Shown in pieces: positions 12,301 to 18,968 of a DNA stretch of 30,575 nucleotides. The notes below the pieces were generated by a model. The model ran no database searches. It was not told the DNA's origin and was given only the letters and a program-made list of their open reading frames with translations. The number at the start of each line of letters is the position of its first letter. The stretch's first letter is position 1. The position numbers and the translations under genes were made by a program. This stretch comes from Priapulus caudatus (Eukaryota > Priapulida > Priapulimorpha > Priapulimorphida > Priapulidae): contig NW_014577116.1 of assembly GCF_000485595.1 (NCBI RefSeq), positions 315,041 to 345,615 of the forward strand. Direction: 5' to 3'.

Positions 12301-15300
12301 TTTCTATTCAATATAAAAAGAAAAATTTTAATAGTCTCGCGTGTGAACTTAATTATATAAACTCAATCATATTATACTTTGTTAAAAGTTAAGTTGTTAT
12401 GGATTTAGCTATATTTAATTATATTAATATTGATGCATTATTTAGAGCAGCTGCTAGGAAAGACCGCAATGTAAGATGAAAGTAAATTTATTTATTTACC
12501 CTCTCAATTCTATTGTTTGTAGCTTGTATTATTATCGTAAACCTCTATTTCGACTGTGATTACTCATAGATGATGACAGTTGAGAAGCATGTAGGAGGGA
12601 CACACCTCCTGATTGCTATTATCGGAGTGGCTGAGTGGCAAAAACTTGATCAACTCGCTGACCAAAAGTTGAGGAAATAGAACTAGTTGCTATCAGCTTG
12701 TTGAGCACTCAAATTTTCGTTTACATTGCCGACTTTCGGTCGATTAGTTAACGGTGAAAATCGAAAAAATGATCAACACGTCCAACTTTTCAACAGAAAG
12801 TTGATACTGTAAACCCAGCTTTAGGGATACAGATATTTCTTTTTGGCTTGCTTGCGCCCACAAACTATTGGCATATGTACTTTGTACGCATATTCGGTCG
12901 AACACATTTGATACTTCAGCTTGCCATTGGAAAACAACCTTAACGCGCGTTATTTTATTTGGATGATCGGGATTGGAACGCGATATTTTCTGCAAAACAA
13001 ACATGAGGTAACATTGTTAAACAACCCTAAACTGACAATTCTCGGCTTTTCAGCGGAATCTGAACGCAGATGGGCTCATAAAATATTTGTAGAACTAAAC
13101 ACATATGCGTCCGTGCGTGCTTGCGTCGTGTGCACAGTCGACTGCGTAAGATACAAATACGCACGCATGTGCGGCTGGGAATATATTCACCGCCTAATCA
13201 GGACCACCGCTTTATCGGGACATTTTTATGGTTCCCGATCCATCCCGATAAATCGAGGACGACTGTAATACGTATTCGCTAGAAGATTTTACTTTTACAA
13301 GAAAAATATCAATATTACATCATTCATGCGGCCGAATATGATCAATTAAAATGCAAATTATTGATCAACGTCGACACGCAAAGAGGCAATAATAATGCAA
13401 ATATAGACAATAAGCACGTAAAACGCTGCTCCTGCATGTTGGCAGCGTCGCCAGCGACAGCAGAAGCGTTTTTGTCGCCGTCGCCGTCGTTATGATCTTC
13501 ATCATTTTTTATTTAAATCAAGCTAATTTCGCGCATGCAATGAATCGATCGTATATATATATATATATATATATAGTATATTATACGACGCGTGCGTGTG
13601 TGTGTGTGTGTGTGTTGTGTGTGTGTGTGTGTGTGGTGCTGTGTGTGTGGCGTACGTGTGTACGTGCGTGCGTGCGTGCTTGTATGTGTGTGGTGTGTGT
13701 GTTGTGTGGTGTGTGTGGTGTGTGTGTGTGATGCGTGCCGTGGCGTGTGTGCGTGTGTGTGTGGATGGATTGGATGGATGGATGGATTGACGGACGGACT
13801 GACGAGACGGACTGGACATGCGAAATAGATAGATGCATTCCCGCCCCGCAAGTCATTCCCGTCGCGAGGCGCCGACAGCATTTTTGTTCTACCCGATGGG
13901 GAGAGGTTAGTACCTCATTTTAAAGCGGCTCTTTGGACGTTTCACCACTAAGCCTAAGAGTAAGAACGTTTATACGCGTGCATGACAGGTTTGCAATACC
14001 GGCCGGTCTACCTGGAGCGTGCTTGATGGCCGGCTTAATGGCATCCGCGTCGTTCTACATGAACAGGCCGGGTGGTCCATTTACTGTTTAACACACGCTA
14101 GCTGTTAACCGTCGAATAAGGCGAAACGACAAAAATGAGTGGCAAAGGATCAGATGGCAATGCAGATGAAGTGTGCATTCGTCTGATTCGCCGCGTACCC
14201 AAGGTACTGCCATCGTGCATACTTTGGCCATTGTCCCATAGAGTAGGACAAAGTATATTGTTCTATATATAGAAAGTATATTATATTATAGTATAAGTAT
14301 ATAGTAGTATATAGTATAGGTATACACAGACAGTATATTAGTAGTTAAGGGACAACAGATCATCGCGTGAGCAAAGTGGGCATTTCTCTGATGTATCTAA
14401 AGACACACCAACTACACAGCCGTATAAAACGAAAAAGCTACACAGCATGGTGTTTTATTTGCACCTGAGATATAGCAAACTAACACAAGAATACGCGATT
14501 AGTTTATATCAATGAGCGGATATTTTTTTCACCGTTCACATCCTGCACAATTGGTCAAGTAATATGTTTATGAGGTGGTCATTAATACACTGGGTATAGA
14601 TACTTTAATAATGAAATGATAATAAATATGATACATTACGAAACAGATCTCATATGACGATTAGGTAATCATCAGTCCGCTTACTAACATATCGCGCATG
14701 TTTATCTAAAAATCTGTGAAGACGTGAATAGATTTGAAGTTATTTTAATTGTTGTACATATCAACTGCCTACTGTACGTAAAAGAATGTCACTNNNNNNN
14801 NNNNNNNNNNNNNNNNNNTGAGACATCTGTGGCGCTTCGCCTTCCCTAGTACAGTGCCCTAATGCCACATGTATAAAAACACCTGCATCGCCCAGGCATT
14901 GTCTATTAAATGTCCATCGGAAAACTGATTCCTCGGGTCTCGGGCTCCTAGGTCAGTGCGTTGTCGGTCTTGCAGAAGTTCTGGCTCTGGAGAGGACAGT
15001 TGGACAACGCCGTGCAGTCGGGCGAGCCACTTGCATTGCGCGCTCACGTCGATGTACGCAGCGTACTTCACGCACTTGCCGTCGAGAGCCTGCGCATCTC
15101 AGCTCGACTTTCTGCCCGGCGGGCAAGCTCGCGGTCACTCCACCGCGATTCGTTCGAACCGAGAAGGGTAAGGTTAGTCGCAGATGCAGCAGAAGGCCAC
15201 TTAGTCACAACTGCTTGACCAGAGGCCAGTAGTCACAACTGTTGCACCAGAAGGCCAATAGGTCACAACTGATTGACCAGGCCAAGGCAGTAGTTCACAA

Positions 15301-18300
15301 CTGTTGACCAGAGGCCAGTAGTCACAACTGATTGACCAGAAGGCCAGTAGTACCAACTGTTGCACCAGTAAGGATTCGTAGTCCAAACTGGTTGAACCAG
15401 GAAGGCCAGTTTAGTCACAACTGTTGACCAGAAGCGCAGTAAGTCACAACTGTCTGACCAGAAGGCCAGTAGTCATCATAACTGTTGACCAGTAGTGTCA
15501 GTAGTCACAAACTGTTGACCAGAAGGCCAATAGTCACAACTGTTGACGAAGGCCAAGTGTCACCAACTTGTTTAGACCAGTAGGCCAGTAGTTCACAATC
15601 TTTGGACCGAAGGCCAGTAGTCAACAACTGTTGACAGAGGCCAGTAGTTCGACAACTGCTTGCACAGAAAAAGGCCAGTGTCACAACTGTGACAGAGGCC
15701 AATAGTCACAACTGTTGCCAGAAGGCCAGTAGTCACAACTGTGACCAGAAAGGCCAGTAGTGATAACTGTTGGACAGGAAGTGTCAGTAGTCCACAACTG
15801 TTGACCAAGTAAGGCCAATTAGTCACAACTGCTTGACCAGGAAGCGCAGTAGTCACAACTCGTTGACAGAAGGCCAGTAAGTCATAACTGTTGACCAGAA
15901 GGTCAGTATCACAACTGTTGACCAGAAGCCAATAGTCACAAACTGTTACCAGAAGGCCAGTAGTCACAACTGTTGCCAGAAGGCCAGTAGTCACAACTCC
16001 TTGCACAGAGGCAGTAGTCACACTGTTGACAAGAAGGCCAGTAGTCACAACTGTTTTGAACAGAAGGCAATAGTCACAACTGTTGACCAGAAGCCAGTAG
16101 CAACAAACTTGTTGACCACGAAGGCCAAGTAGTCATAACTGTTGACCAGAAGGTCCAGTAGTCACACTGTTGACAGAAAGGCCAAATAGTCACACACTGT
16201 TGACCATGAAGGCCCAGTAGTCACAACTTGTTGACCAGAAGGCCAGTAGTCACAACCTCTTGACCAGAAGGCCAGTAGTCACAACTGTTGACCAGAGGCA
16301 GTAGTTCACAACTGTTGACCAGAAGGCCAGGAGTCACAACTGTTTGACCAGAAGGCCAGTAGTCACAACTTGATTGACAGAAGGCCAGTTAGTCACAACT
16401 GTTGACCAGAAGGCCAGTAGTCACAACTGTTGACCTGAAGGCCAGTAGTCGTAGCTGGTCACCAGAAGGCCAGTAGTCACAGTTTGTGTTTAGAAGCGTA
16501 GAAGAAGGCCAAATCAATGTAGTAGTAGTAGCAATAATAATAATCATAATCATATTCATAATAATAATGACTTCTGTCATTCAACGTTGTATGTCTAACA
16601 TAATTTTGTCAGGTTTGCATGATGCATATATATTATGACTGTATCAAATGATTTTATATATATGTGAATCAGTTTCTATTCGTGCATTATGGTAATGATT
16701 TTACGTGTACAAATACCTAATTAGAATCTTAATGAGCTCTAGGTACATACGTTCATTAGCTACACTACGTTTAAGCAAGAGCATTGGTGCTCATTATTAT
16801 GATCATTATTTTTTTCTCTATCCCCTATTGATTTTATTCGTGTACTTTGGTTAGTAACGCAGTTTTCACACAGAGCACATTTGCGGGTAACAGTACTGCC
16901 AGCTATTGTGTGAATAAAATGGTTACATGTTACGTAGCTTCAGAAAAGCCCTGAATTAACCGACATGCTATATGGAAGCTCTATATGTAATTTGCGTTGC
17001 TCAATTGATTTTTATGGCACTCACAAAGATAAAGATACAATTATAGTTACAGGTAAGTAGTAACATGTAGTTAACGGCCCTGTATTTGCTCCATAACGAA
17101 CATTTTAAGAACGCTTAGCAAGCAACACCCCTGGTTGTTTCAATTGCAGGAGTCAAGGGTGAGAGTGAGTGAGGACTACGTCTGGTCAATGGATGACCTC
17201 TTCCCTGTGTTCCAGTATGTTGTCGTGCGCGCGCGAATACCACACCTGGGCTCTGAGATACACATGATCGGTGATCTCATGGAACATCATCTACAGTTTG
17301 GAGAGATGGGCATCATGTTCACCACTTTGCAGGTACAGGTGCAGCTGTTCGCAAGTTTTAGTTAGATATTAGAATATAATCAATAAACACCACACACAAA
17401 ACATACGTTAGGTTAGTTTTTAGATGCAGTCATGACATAGTCAGATGCAGCTTGTAGAATCGCATGATCGTCCGTCCGTCCGGTCGTCCGGTCCGTCCGT
17501 CCGTCCGCGTCGCTCGTCCGTCGTCCGTCAACAGTGGGCACAAATCTGTAACGCCTCGACGTACGGTCTCGAATTCGGGTCGTTGGGTGGGGATCGTAAA
17601 ACGAGTTGGGATGTCGAGCTGGGGGTCAAGGTCAAAGGTCAAGAGGTGTAAAAAGGGAAGGGGGAACATTCAACTCCTTAACTTAAGGATATAGGGAGGA
17701 AATGCAGAATTGCCGCACAAATCTAACGGCTCGACTAGGCTCGTGATAGTCGGTGTATAAGCATCATGGTAGGAAAAGCATCACTGTGCTGTGAATTGGA
17801 GGTCACAGGTCAAAGGTCAAATGGCACAGGGCAGATTTTAGACATTTTTCTGAGGACATGGTCTGACGGAGCGATTGAAAACTTTTTGTTTCAGCGGTGA
17901 CCTAGGCATTATTTTATGGCTTTATTGAAAGGACCATGAAATGTCCCTTCTGCTGACATGCGAAGAGTAAGTGTCGGATAACCATTTTTGACCCTCAAGA
18001 GGAGGGTTAAACATGGATTGTTGATGTTAACAAAGGAGTGAACTGCTTTTGCCTTATTAGAGCCCCCTCACCCACCTCCCTCTTCCCCTCCCCACCCCTC
18101 CCCCGCCCTTCCCCCACCTCCCCCACCCCTCCCCCCACCCTCCCCCTACCCTCCATCTGCGATAGTGGGCGTGTCCTAACAATGATGTGTACGCAACTGC
18201 GTGTCTGCCATATCTGCGCCTAACAAATGTGGTACTACGCACGACTGAAATTTTACGTTTTAATTCGTAGCAACAGACCTCAGATGAGCCCAGACGCTCT

Positions 18301-18596
18301 GCGGCTCTCTTGTTCTATATCAGAGCATTATGAATAAGTAGTGTAGATCGCATTCTAAATTCGCAAAAGTTGTTACGTTTGCTGAGTGAAGAAGGATGGC
18401 TTCCTTTTAACAACGTTTTAGTTAAAATACCATGGAATGTAAAATAATGTTTAAAAATTCATAAAAAATGTACTGTGAATTAAAAACACGTACAAGGTGT
18501 ATGCCAAATGTGGGGCTTATTTATTTCGATATCTCTTTTCGTTTTTAGGCATGTTACTTCCAGATTCAAAACGAGAAACTGTCACACTACACTTGA
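264..18596 (+). CDS. ALS2: ALS2 (alsin) orthologue, 3' portion: PH end, MORN repeats, VPS9 domain (gene-level entry)
   Basis: Alsin is a cytoplasmic, endosome-associated guanine-nucleotide exchange factor. In known family members the C-terminal MORN-VPS9 half activates Rab5, and the upstream DH/PH part is linked to Rac1. Here 16 exons join with matching phases (264-333, 882-1060, 1253-1318, 1894-1986, 2267-2433, 2791-2900, 3015-3092, 3253-3404, 3831-4016, 4410-4536, 5177-5334, 5829-5930, 6129-6305, 7297-7477, 17150-17332, 18549-18596) into 691 residues and a TGA stop. In this numbering the PH end is about 1-45, eight MORN repeats 60-270, a linker 270-500, and the VPS9 region 500-690. Domain order and the conserved C-terminus match alsin throughout. 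The 5' half (RCC1-like, DH, most of PH) lies outside the window. The span crosses a 25-N gap and a duplicated block, so the true gene is probably about 8 kb shorter. Exon boundaries are inferred from splice consensus and family similarity; there is no transcript evidence. Confidence 0.95.
334..881. other. ALS2 intron, no feature seen
   Basis: AT-rich intron of 548 bp between the PH exon and the first MORN exon. The longest open frame (- strand, 485-808) has no recognisable similarity and I do not call it a gene. Confidence 0.7.
882..1060 (+). CDS. ALS2: ALS2 exon: PH C-terminal helix and first MORN repeat
   Basis: It starts after ATATTAG with [15 protein letters not shown], the tryptophan-containing closing helix of the PH domain. 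It continues through a basic linker to [15 protein letters not shown] and then [14 protein letters not shown], a MORN repeat. The donor is GTAAGC at 1061. It enters in phase 0 and leaves in phase 2. A longer open frame overlapping this exon is in another frame and is not coding. Confidence 0.9.
1253..1318 (+). CDS. ALS2: ALS2 exon: MORN repeat 1/2
   Basis: A short 66-nt exon between ATCAG and GTATGT encodes [20 protein letters not shown] and then HG. The KWPD and Y-x-G-x-F pattern is the alsin MORN signature. The split codons at both ends (phase 2 in, phase 2 out) match the neighbours. Confidence 0.93.
1319..1893. other. ALS2 intron, no feature seen
   Basis: An AT-rich intron of 575 bp with no repeat or coding signal that I can support. 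Confidence 0.7.
1894..1986 (+). CDS. ALS2: ALS2 exon: MORN repeat 3
   Basis: The acceptor is TTGTTTAG and the donor GTAAGT at 1987. It encodes [14 protein letters not shown], then [18 protein letters not shown]. The W-x-x-G-x-x-H-G-Y core is a MORN repeat, although the usual leading tyrosine is replaced by serine (VSEG). Confidence 0.93.
2267..2433 (+). CDS. ALS2: ALS2 exon: MORN repeats 4 and 5
   Basis: The acceptor is TGTAAAG and the donor GTGAAA at 2434. It encodes two clean repeats: [16 protein letters not shown], then a glutamine-rich spacer (FEQGKFLTQ), then [16 protein letters not shown]. The spacer between repeats is a family feature of alsin. It leaves in phase 1. Confidence 0.94.
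2434..2790. other. ALS2 intron, no feature seen
   Basis: 357 bp, AT-rich. The open frame running into the exon at 2791 is only upstream extension in intron sequence. Confidence 0.7.
2791..2900 (+). CDS. ALS2: ALS2 exon: MORN repeat 6 and start of 7
   Basis: The acceptor is ATAATAG and the donor GTAAGA at 2901. It encodes [23 protein letters not shown] and [13 protein letters not shown]. It enters in phase 1 and leaves in phase 0. The next exon completes repeat 7. Confidence 0.94.
3015..3092 (+). CDS. ALS2: ALS2 exon: end of MORN 7 and MORN 8
   Basis: A 78-nt phase-0 exon lies between TTTGCAG and GTATAC. It encodes [10 protein letters not shown] and [16 protein letters not shown], a MORN repeat interrupted by the intron in its G-x-G turn. 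Confidence 0.93.
3253..3404 (+). CDS. ALS2: ALS2 exon: post-MORN segment
   Basis: The acceptor is GTGTAG and the donor GTATGC at 3405. It starts [19 protein letters not shown] and continues [10 protein letters not shown], the conserved alsin sequence closing the MORN block. A less conserved, basic linker follows ([14 protein letters not shown]). It leaves in phase 2. Confidence 0.93.
3405..3830. other. ALS2 intron with TG/CA- and ATGCA-rich stretch
   Basis: 426 bp. The 3' half (about 3600-3810) has many alternating purine-pyrimidine words such as ATGCATGC and GTGTGTGTG, but no regular array. Confidence 0.6.
3831..4016 (+). CDS. ALS2: ALS2 exon: linker helical region
   Basis: The acceptor is GCTCGCAG and the donor GTGCGC at 4017. 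It contains [19 protein letters not shown] and [15 protein letters not shown], matching the alsin stretch between the MORN repeats and VPS9. It is markedly GC-richer than the upstream exons. Open frames on the other strand here are shadows. Confidence 0.93.
4084..4128. repeat. (ATA)n microsatellite
   Basis: About 12 units of ATA/TAA lie inside the intron after the exon ending at 4016. Confidence 0.95.
4410..4536 (+). CDS. ALS2: ALS2 exon: linker
   Basis: The acceptor is TTGAACAG and the donor GTCAGT at 4537. It encodes a lysine- and leucine-rich helix ([19 protein letters not shown]) followed by [14 protein letters not shown]. The latter corresponds to the alsin Y-D-D-I-x-x-Y-L motif. This real donor uses GTCAGT, which matters for the decoy sites discussed in the minisatellite. 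Confidence 0.9.
4728..5147. repeat. Five-base satellite (CCAYR family) in ALS2 intron
   Basis: A period-5 array changes composition along its length: CCATA-type units at about 4728-4870, a core of CCACG units at about 4877-5037, CCACA units to about 5100, then CCATA/CATGC types again. It yields long meaningless open frames on both strands. Confidence 0.95.
5177..5334 (+). CDS. ALS2: ALS2 exon: helical bundle ahead of VPS9
   Basis: The acceptor is CCGACAG and the donor GTATGC at 5335. It encodes [20 protein letters not shown], then [16 protein letters not shown], the most conserved part of the alsin linker. The adjoining intron on the left is filled by a five-base satellite that ends about 30 bp before the acceptor. 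Confidence 0.96.
5335..5828. other. ALS2 intron, no gene seen
   Basis: 494 bp with an A-run near 5748. Overlapping open frames on both strands at about 5466-5768 have no recognised similarity and lie wholly inside the intron. Confidence 0.65.
5829..5930 (+). CDS. ALS2: ALS2 exon: variable acidic/serine linker
   Basis: The acceptor is TGTGGCAG and the donor GTAATG at 5931. It encodes [11 protein letters not shown], the conserved start, and then a serine-rich low-conservation stretch ending SDDEYCN. Length and position match the variable alsin insert before VPS9. Confidence 0.85.
6047..6128 (+). pseudogene. Decayed partial duplicate of the start of the next ALS2 exon
   Basis: This ~80-bp stretch follows its own CTGCAG acceptor-like site. 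It resembles the first ~75 bases of the adjacent exon: both begin CAG-TGA, and both contain GCA-x(2)-AGTACT-x-CTACC followed by CTGATC. Conceptual translation in the matching frame gives [11 protein letters not shown] beside [11 protein letters not shown] in the real exon. The duplicate is a few bases shorter before this block, so splicing to it would enter the wrong frame and reach TGA at the true acceptor. Confidence 0.6.
6129..6305 (+). CDS. ALS2: ALS2 exon: start of the VPS9 module
   Basis: The acceptor is ATCTACAG and the donor GTGAGT at 6306. It encodes [20 protein letters not shown], then a short acidic [13 protein letters not shown] and KQSDIALM. The chosen acceptor keeps the frame. 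An upstream acceptor after 6046 leads to a stop within 30 codons and belongs to a decayed duplicate of this exon's start. Confidence 0.94.
6306..7296. other. ALS2 intron with alternating GTGCATG tract
   Basis: 991 bp. The only structure is a purine-pyrimidine alternating stretch at about 6530-6635, rich in GCATGC and GTGTGTG. The first copy of the large duplicated block starts at about 7140, inside this intron. Confidence 0.6.
7297..7477 (+). CDS. ALS2: ALS2 exon 14 in the window (intact copy): VPS9 helical core
   Basis: The acceptor is TCTCTGCAG and the donor GTAAGT at 7478. It encodes [35 protein letters not shown] and [14 protein letters not shown], matching the alsin VPS9 helices. It is strongly CpG- and GC-rich compared with the 5' exons. 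It enters in phase 2 and leaves in phase 0. The second copy of this exon (14976-15167) is broken by several indels, so this is the usable copy. Confidence 0.95.
7490..9055. repeat. ~28-bp minisatellite in ALS2 intron, copy 1
   Basis: Roughly 50 degenerate units, each combining CACAACTGTTGACCAG with AAGGCCAGTAGT, start a few bases after the exon 14 donor. Unit spacing drifts above 28 because many units carry extra bases. Clean units occur around 8760-8860. The open frames in this stretch come from the repeat. Confidence 0.95.
9056..9820. other. ALS2 intron between minisatellite and exon 15, copy 1
   Basis: AT-rich intron sequence corresponding to 16506-17149 in copy 2, with many small indels. 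Shared words include CGGGTAACAGTACT and CAGAAAAGCCCTGAATTAAC. No gene seen. Confidence 0.7.
9821..10105 (+). pseudogene. ALS2: First copy of ALS2 exon 15, heavily corrupted
   Basis: Alignable words (GTGAGTGA, GATGACC, GCGCGAAATACCA, CATCATC, CTACAGTTT, GAGATGGG, CATGTTCACCA) follow the order of exon 15 in the second copy. The interval is about 100 bases longer, with inserted bases throughout. The AG acceptor and the GT donor are both lost. No usable exon remains here. Confidence 0.8.
10631..10643 (+). promoter_or_regulatory. DR1-type nuclear-receptor half-site pair, copy 1
   Basis: AGGTCA-A-AGGTCA is a perfect direct repeat with one-base spacing, the consensus bound by HNF4/RXR-type receptors. 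It is repeated at 10823-10835 and conserved at 17629-17641 and 17807-17819 in copy 2. Function is an inference. Confidence 0.4.
10823..10835 (+). promoter_or_regulatory. Second DR1-type site, copy 1
   Basis: AGGTCAAAGGTCA, preceded by a further GGTCAC half-site three bases upstream. It lies about 190 bp from the first DR1 site. Binding is not demonstrated. Confidence 0.4.
11100..11215. repeat. C-rich tract in last ALS2 intron, copy 1
   Basis: Counterpart of 18060-18160. The C runs are interrupted by G- and T-containing insertions. The long - strand open frames across 10924-11333 come from this composition and are not genes. Confidence 0.75.
11645..11692 (+). CDS. ALS2: ALS2 terminal coding exon, first copy
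   Basis: After a CGTTTTCAG acceptor it encodes [15 protein letters not shown] and TGA. This matches the alsin C-terminus that follows the M-F-T-T-L of the previous exon. It is identical in coding sequence to 18549-18596. Confidence 0.92.
   Translation, partial: ACYFQIQNEKLSHYT
11852..11971. repeat. Inverted repeat (hairpin) downstream of ALS2 stop, copy 1
   Basis: Arms of roughly 50 bp share AGGAGTGAATAATAA on the left and its complement TTATTATTCACTCCT on the right. They enclose a short TATAT-rich loop. It lies in the likely ALS2 3' untranslated region, upstream of the AATAAA. It could be a small foldback element. Confidence 0.8.
12062..12067 (+). promoter_or_regulatory. Candidate ALS2 polyadenylation signal, first copy
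   Basis: An AATAAA hexamer lies about 370 bp after the ALS2 stop and is preserved in the second copy. It is the first good hexamer in the 3' region, but no cleavage site can be seen from sequence. Confidence 0.35.
12838..13342. repeat. ~500-bp dispersed repeat, copy 1 instance
   Basis: From TTTGGCTTGCTTGCGCCCAC to GCGGCCGAATATGA. Copy 2 has two instances (19738-20236 and 21334-21843). Its right part contains TTTATCGGGAC and, 35 bases on, the near-inverse ATCCCGATAAATCG followed by GACTGTA. That resembles the end of a Tc1/pogo-type DNA transposon. No transposase frame was found. Confidence 0.75.
13551..13810. repeat. Compound (TA)n-(TG)n-(GGAT)n microsatellite, copy 1
   Basis: A TA tract, then interrupted TG/CGTG, then GGAT and GACG units. 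The TG part is interrupted more often than in copy 2. Confidence 0.95.
14135..14213 (+). other. Short open frame of uncertain status, copy 1
   Basis: ATG at 14135 opens [20 protein letters not shown] before a possible GTACTG donor; read through, it stops after 35 codons. The equivalent at 22515 in copy 2 is shifted out of frame after four codons. No similarity is recognised, and I doubt it is coding. Confidence 0.15.
14794..14818. other. Assembly gap of 25 Ns
   Basis: A run of exactly 25 Ns separates the end of copy 1 from the start of copy 2. A fixed-length gap between two versions of the same sequence points to contig joining rather than genuine tandem duplication. Confidence 0.97.
14976..15167 (+). 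pseudogene. ALS2: Second copy of ALS2 exon 14, broken by indels
   Basis: The sequence is clearly the same exon as 7297-7477, with the same GAAGTTCTGGCT start and shared GCCGTGCAGTCGGGCGAGCC. At least six single- to few-base insertions or deletions shift the frame repeatedly. The donor reads GAAGGGTAAGG. Scattered indels with few substitutions look like uncorrected long-read error or an unpolished allele rather than true decay. Confidence 0.85.
15180..16505. repeat. ~28-bp minisatellite in ALS2 intron, copy 2
   Basis: The same array as 7490-9055, here about 46 units and more regular. For example, successive TGACCAG words at 16261 and 16289 are 28 bases apart. It begins directly at the damaged exon 14 donor. 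Confidence 0.96.
17150..17332 (+). CDS. ALS2: ALS2 exon 15 in the window (intact copy): catalytic VPS9 segment
   Basis: The acceptor is CAATTGCAG and the donor GTACAG at 17333; it is phase 0 throughout, with 61 codons. It encodes [20 protein letters not shown], then [13 protein letters not shown] and [11 protein letters not shown]. The D-D-L-x-P element and the final T-T near the end correspond to residues that contact Rab in VPS9 domains. It joins exon 14 of the first copy and exon 16 of either copy in frame. Confidence 0.96.
17459..17530. repeat. (TCCG)n-like tract in last ALS2 intron, copy 2
   Basis: Imperfect tandem TCCG/GTCC units. The corresponding part of copy 1 is strongly divergent, so the repeat number or base-calling differs between copies. 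Confidence 0.8.
17629..17641 (+). promoter_or_regulatory. DR1-type site, copy 2 (equivalent of 10631)
   Basis: AGGTCAAAGGTCA is retained although the surrounding bases differ by several indels between copies. Confidence 0.4.
17807..17819 (+). promoter_or_regulatory. DR1-type site, copy 2 (equivalent of 10823)
   Basis: AGGTCAAAGGTCA, again preceded by GGTCAC, about 178 bp from the other DR1 in this copy. Confidence 0.4.
18060..18160. repeat. C-rich tract in last ALS2 intron, copy 2
   Basis: About 100 bp of CCCC/CCCT/CCACC runs on the + strand, giving many G3+ runs on the - strand with short loops. The pattern fits G-quadruplex or i-motif formation. The equivalent in copy 1 (11100-11215) has the same runs interrupted by extra bases. 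Confidence 0.8.
18549..18596 (+). CDS. ALS2: ALS2 terminal coding exon, second copy
   Basis: Acceptor GTTTTTAG, then the same 15 codons and TGA as in the first copy. It lies about 1.2 kb downstream of the intact exon 15, so it is the copy physically continuous with it in this assembly. Confidence 0.92.
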   Translation, partial: ACYFQIQNEKLSHYT

Positions 18597-18751
18597 GGTT
18601 TTGACGTCAACGACCCTGCTGTTTAGAGCACCACCATGTCAGTAAAGATTGCTCGTACACAGTTGGTTTTTTAAATCTGTCACCACATGAAATTATGCGG
18701 GTGACATGATACAGTTGATACCGGTGGTTTTACATTGGAGTATGTTCGCTA

Positions 18752-18873
18752 CAGATAACATGATATCAGGAGTGAATAATAACAGATGATTATATTAATA
18801 TTCTCATTATATTATATTATATTTTATTAATATAGATGATCTATTATTATTCACTCCTGATGATATCGTTATT
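18752..18873. repeat. Inverted repeat (hairpin) downstream of ALS2 stop, copy 2
   Basis: Same arms and loop as 11852-11971, with one or two substitutions in the AT loop. Confidence 0.8.
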
Positions 18874-18962
18874 GTATAGTGATATATGGAGGAATGATAC
18901 GGACATATAGTGATACGGTGGAGCAAGTAGCTCTGCCATTGCATGTGCTGGTCATTTACTTG

Positions 18963-18968
18963 AATAAA
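18963..18968 (+). promoter_or_regulatory. Candidate ALS2 polyadenylation signal, second copy
   Basis: AATAAA at the position equivalent to 12062 in the first copy, about 370 bp after the stop. Confidence 0.35.

Larger units (their letters stand above)
7140..14793. repeat. Large duplicated block, copy 1
   Basis: From GTGAGACATTGTGGCGCTTC to AAAGAATGTCACT this block corresponds in order to 14819-23092. The interval 11340-13340 is near-identical to 18240-20230, with isolated one-base indels. The rest is noisier, with frequent extra bases. The block ends exactly at the N run. The best reading is one allele, or one unpolished assembly, of a locus present once in the genome. Confidence 0.93.

Noticed and set aside
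15593-16048. 151-codon - strand frame with repeated VVTTGLL
   Set aside because: Periodic product of the 28-bp minisatellite read with indels.
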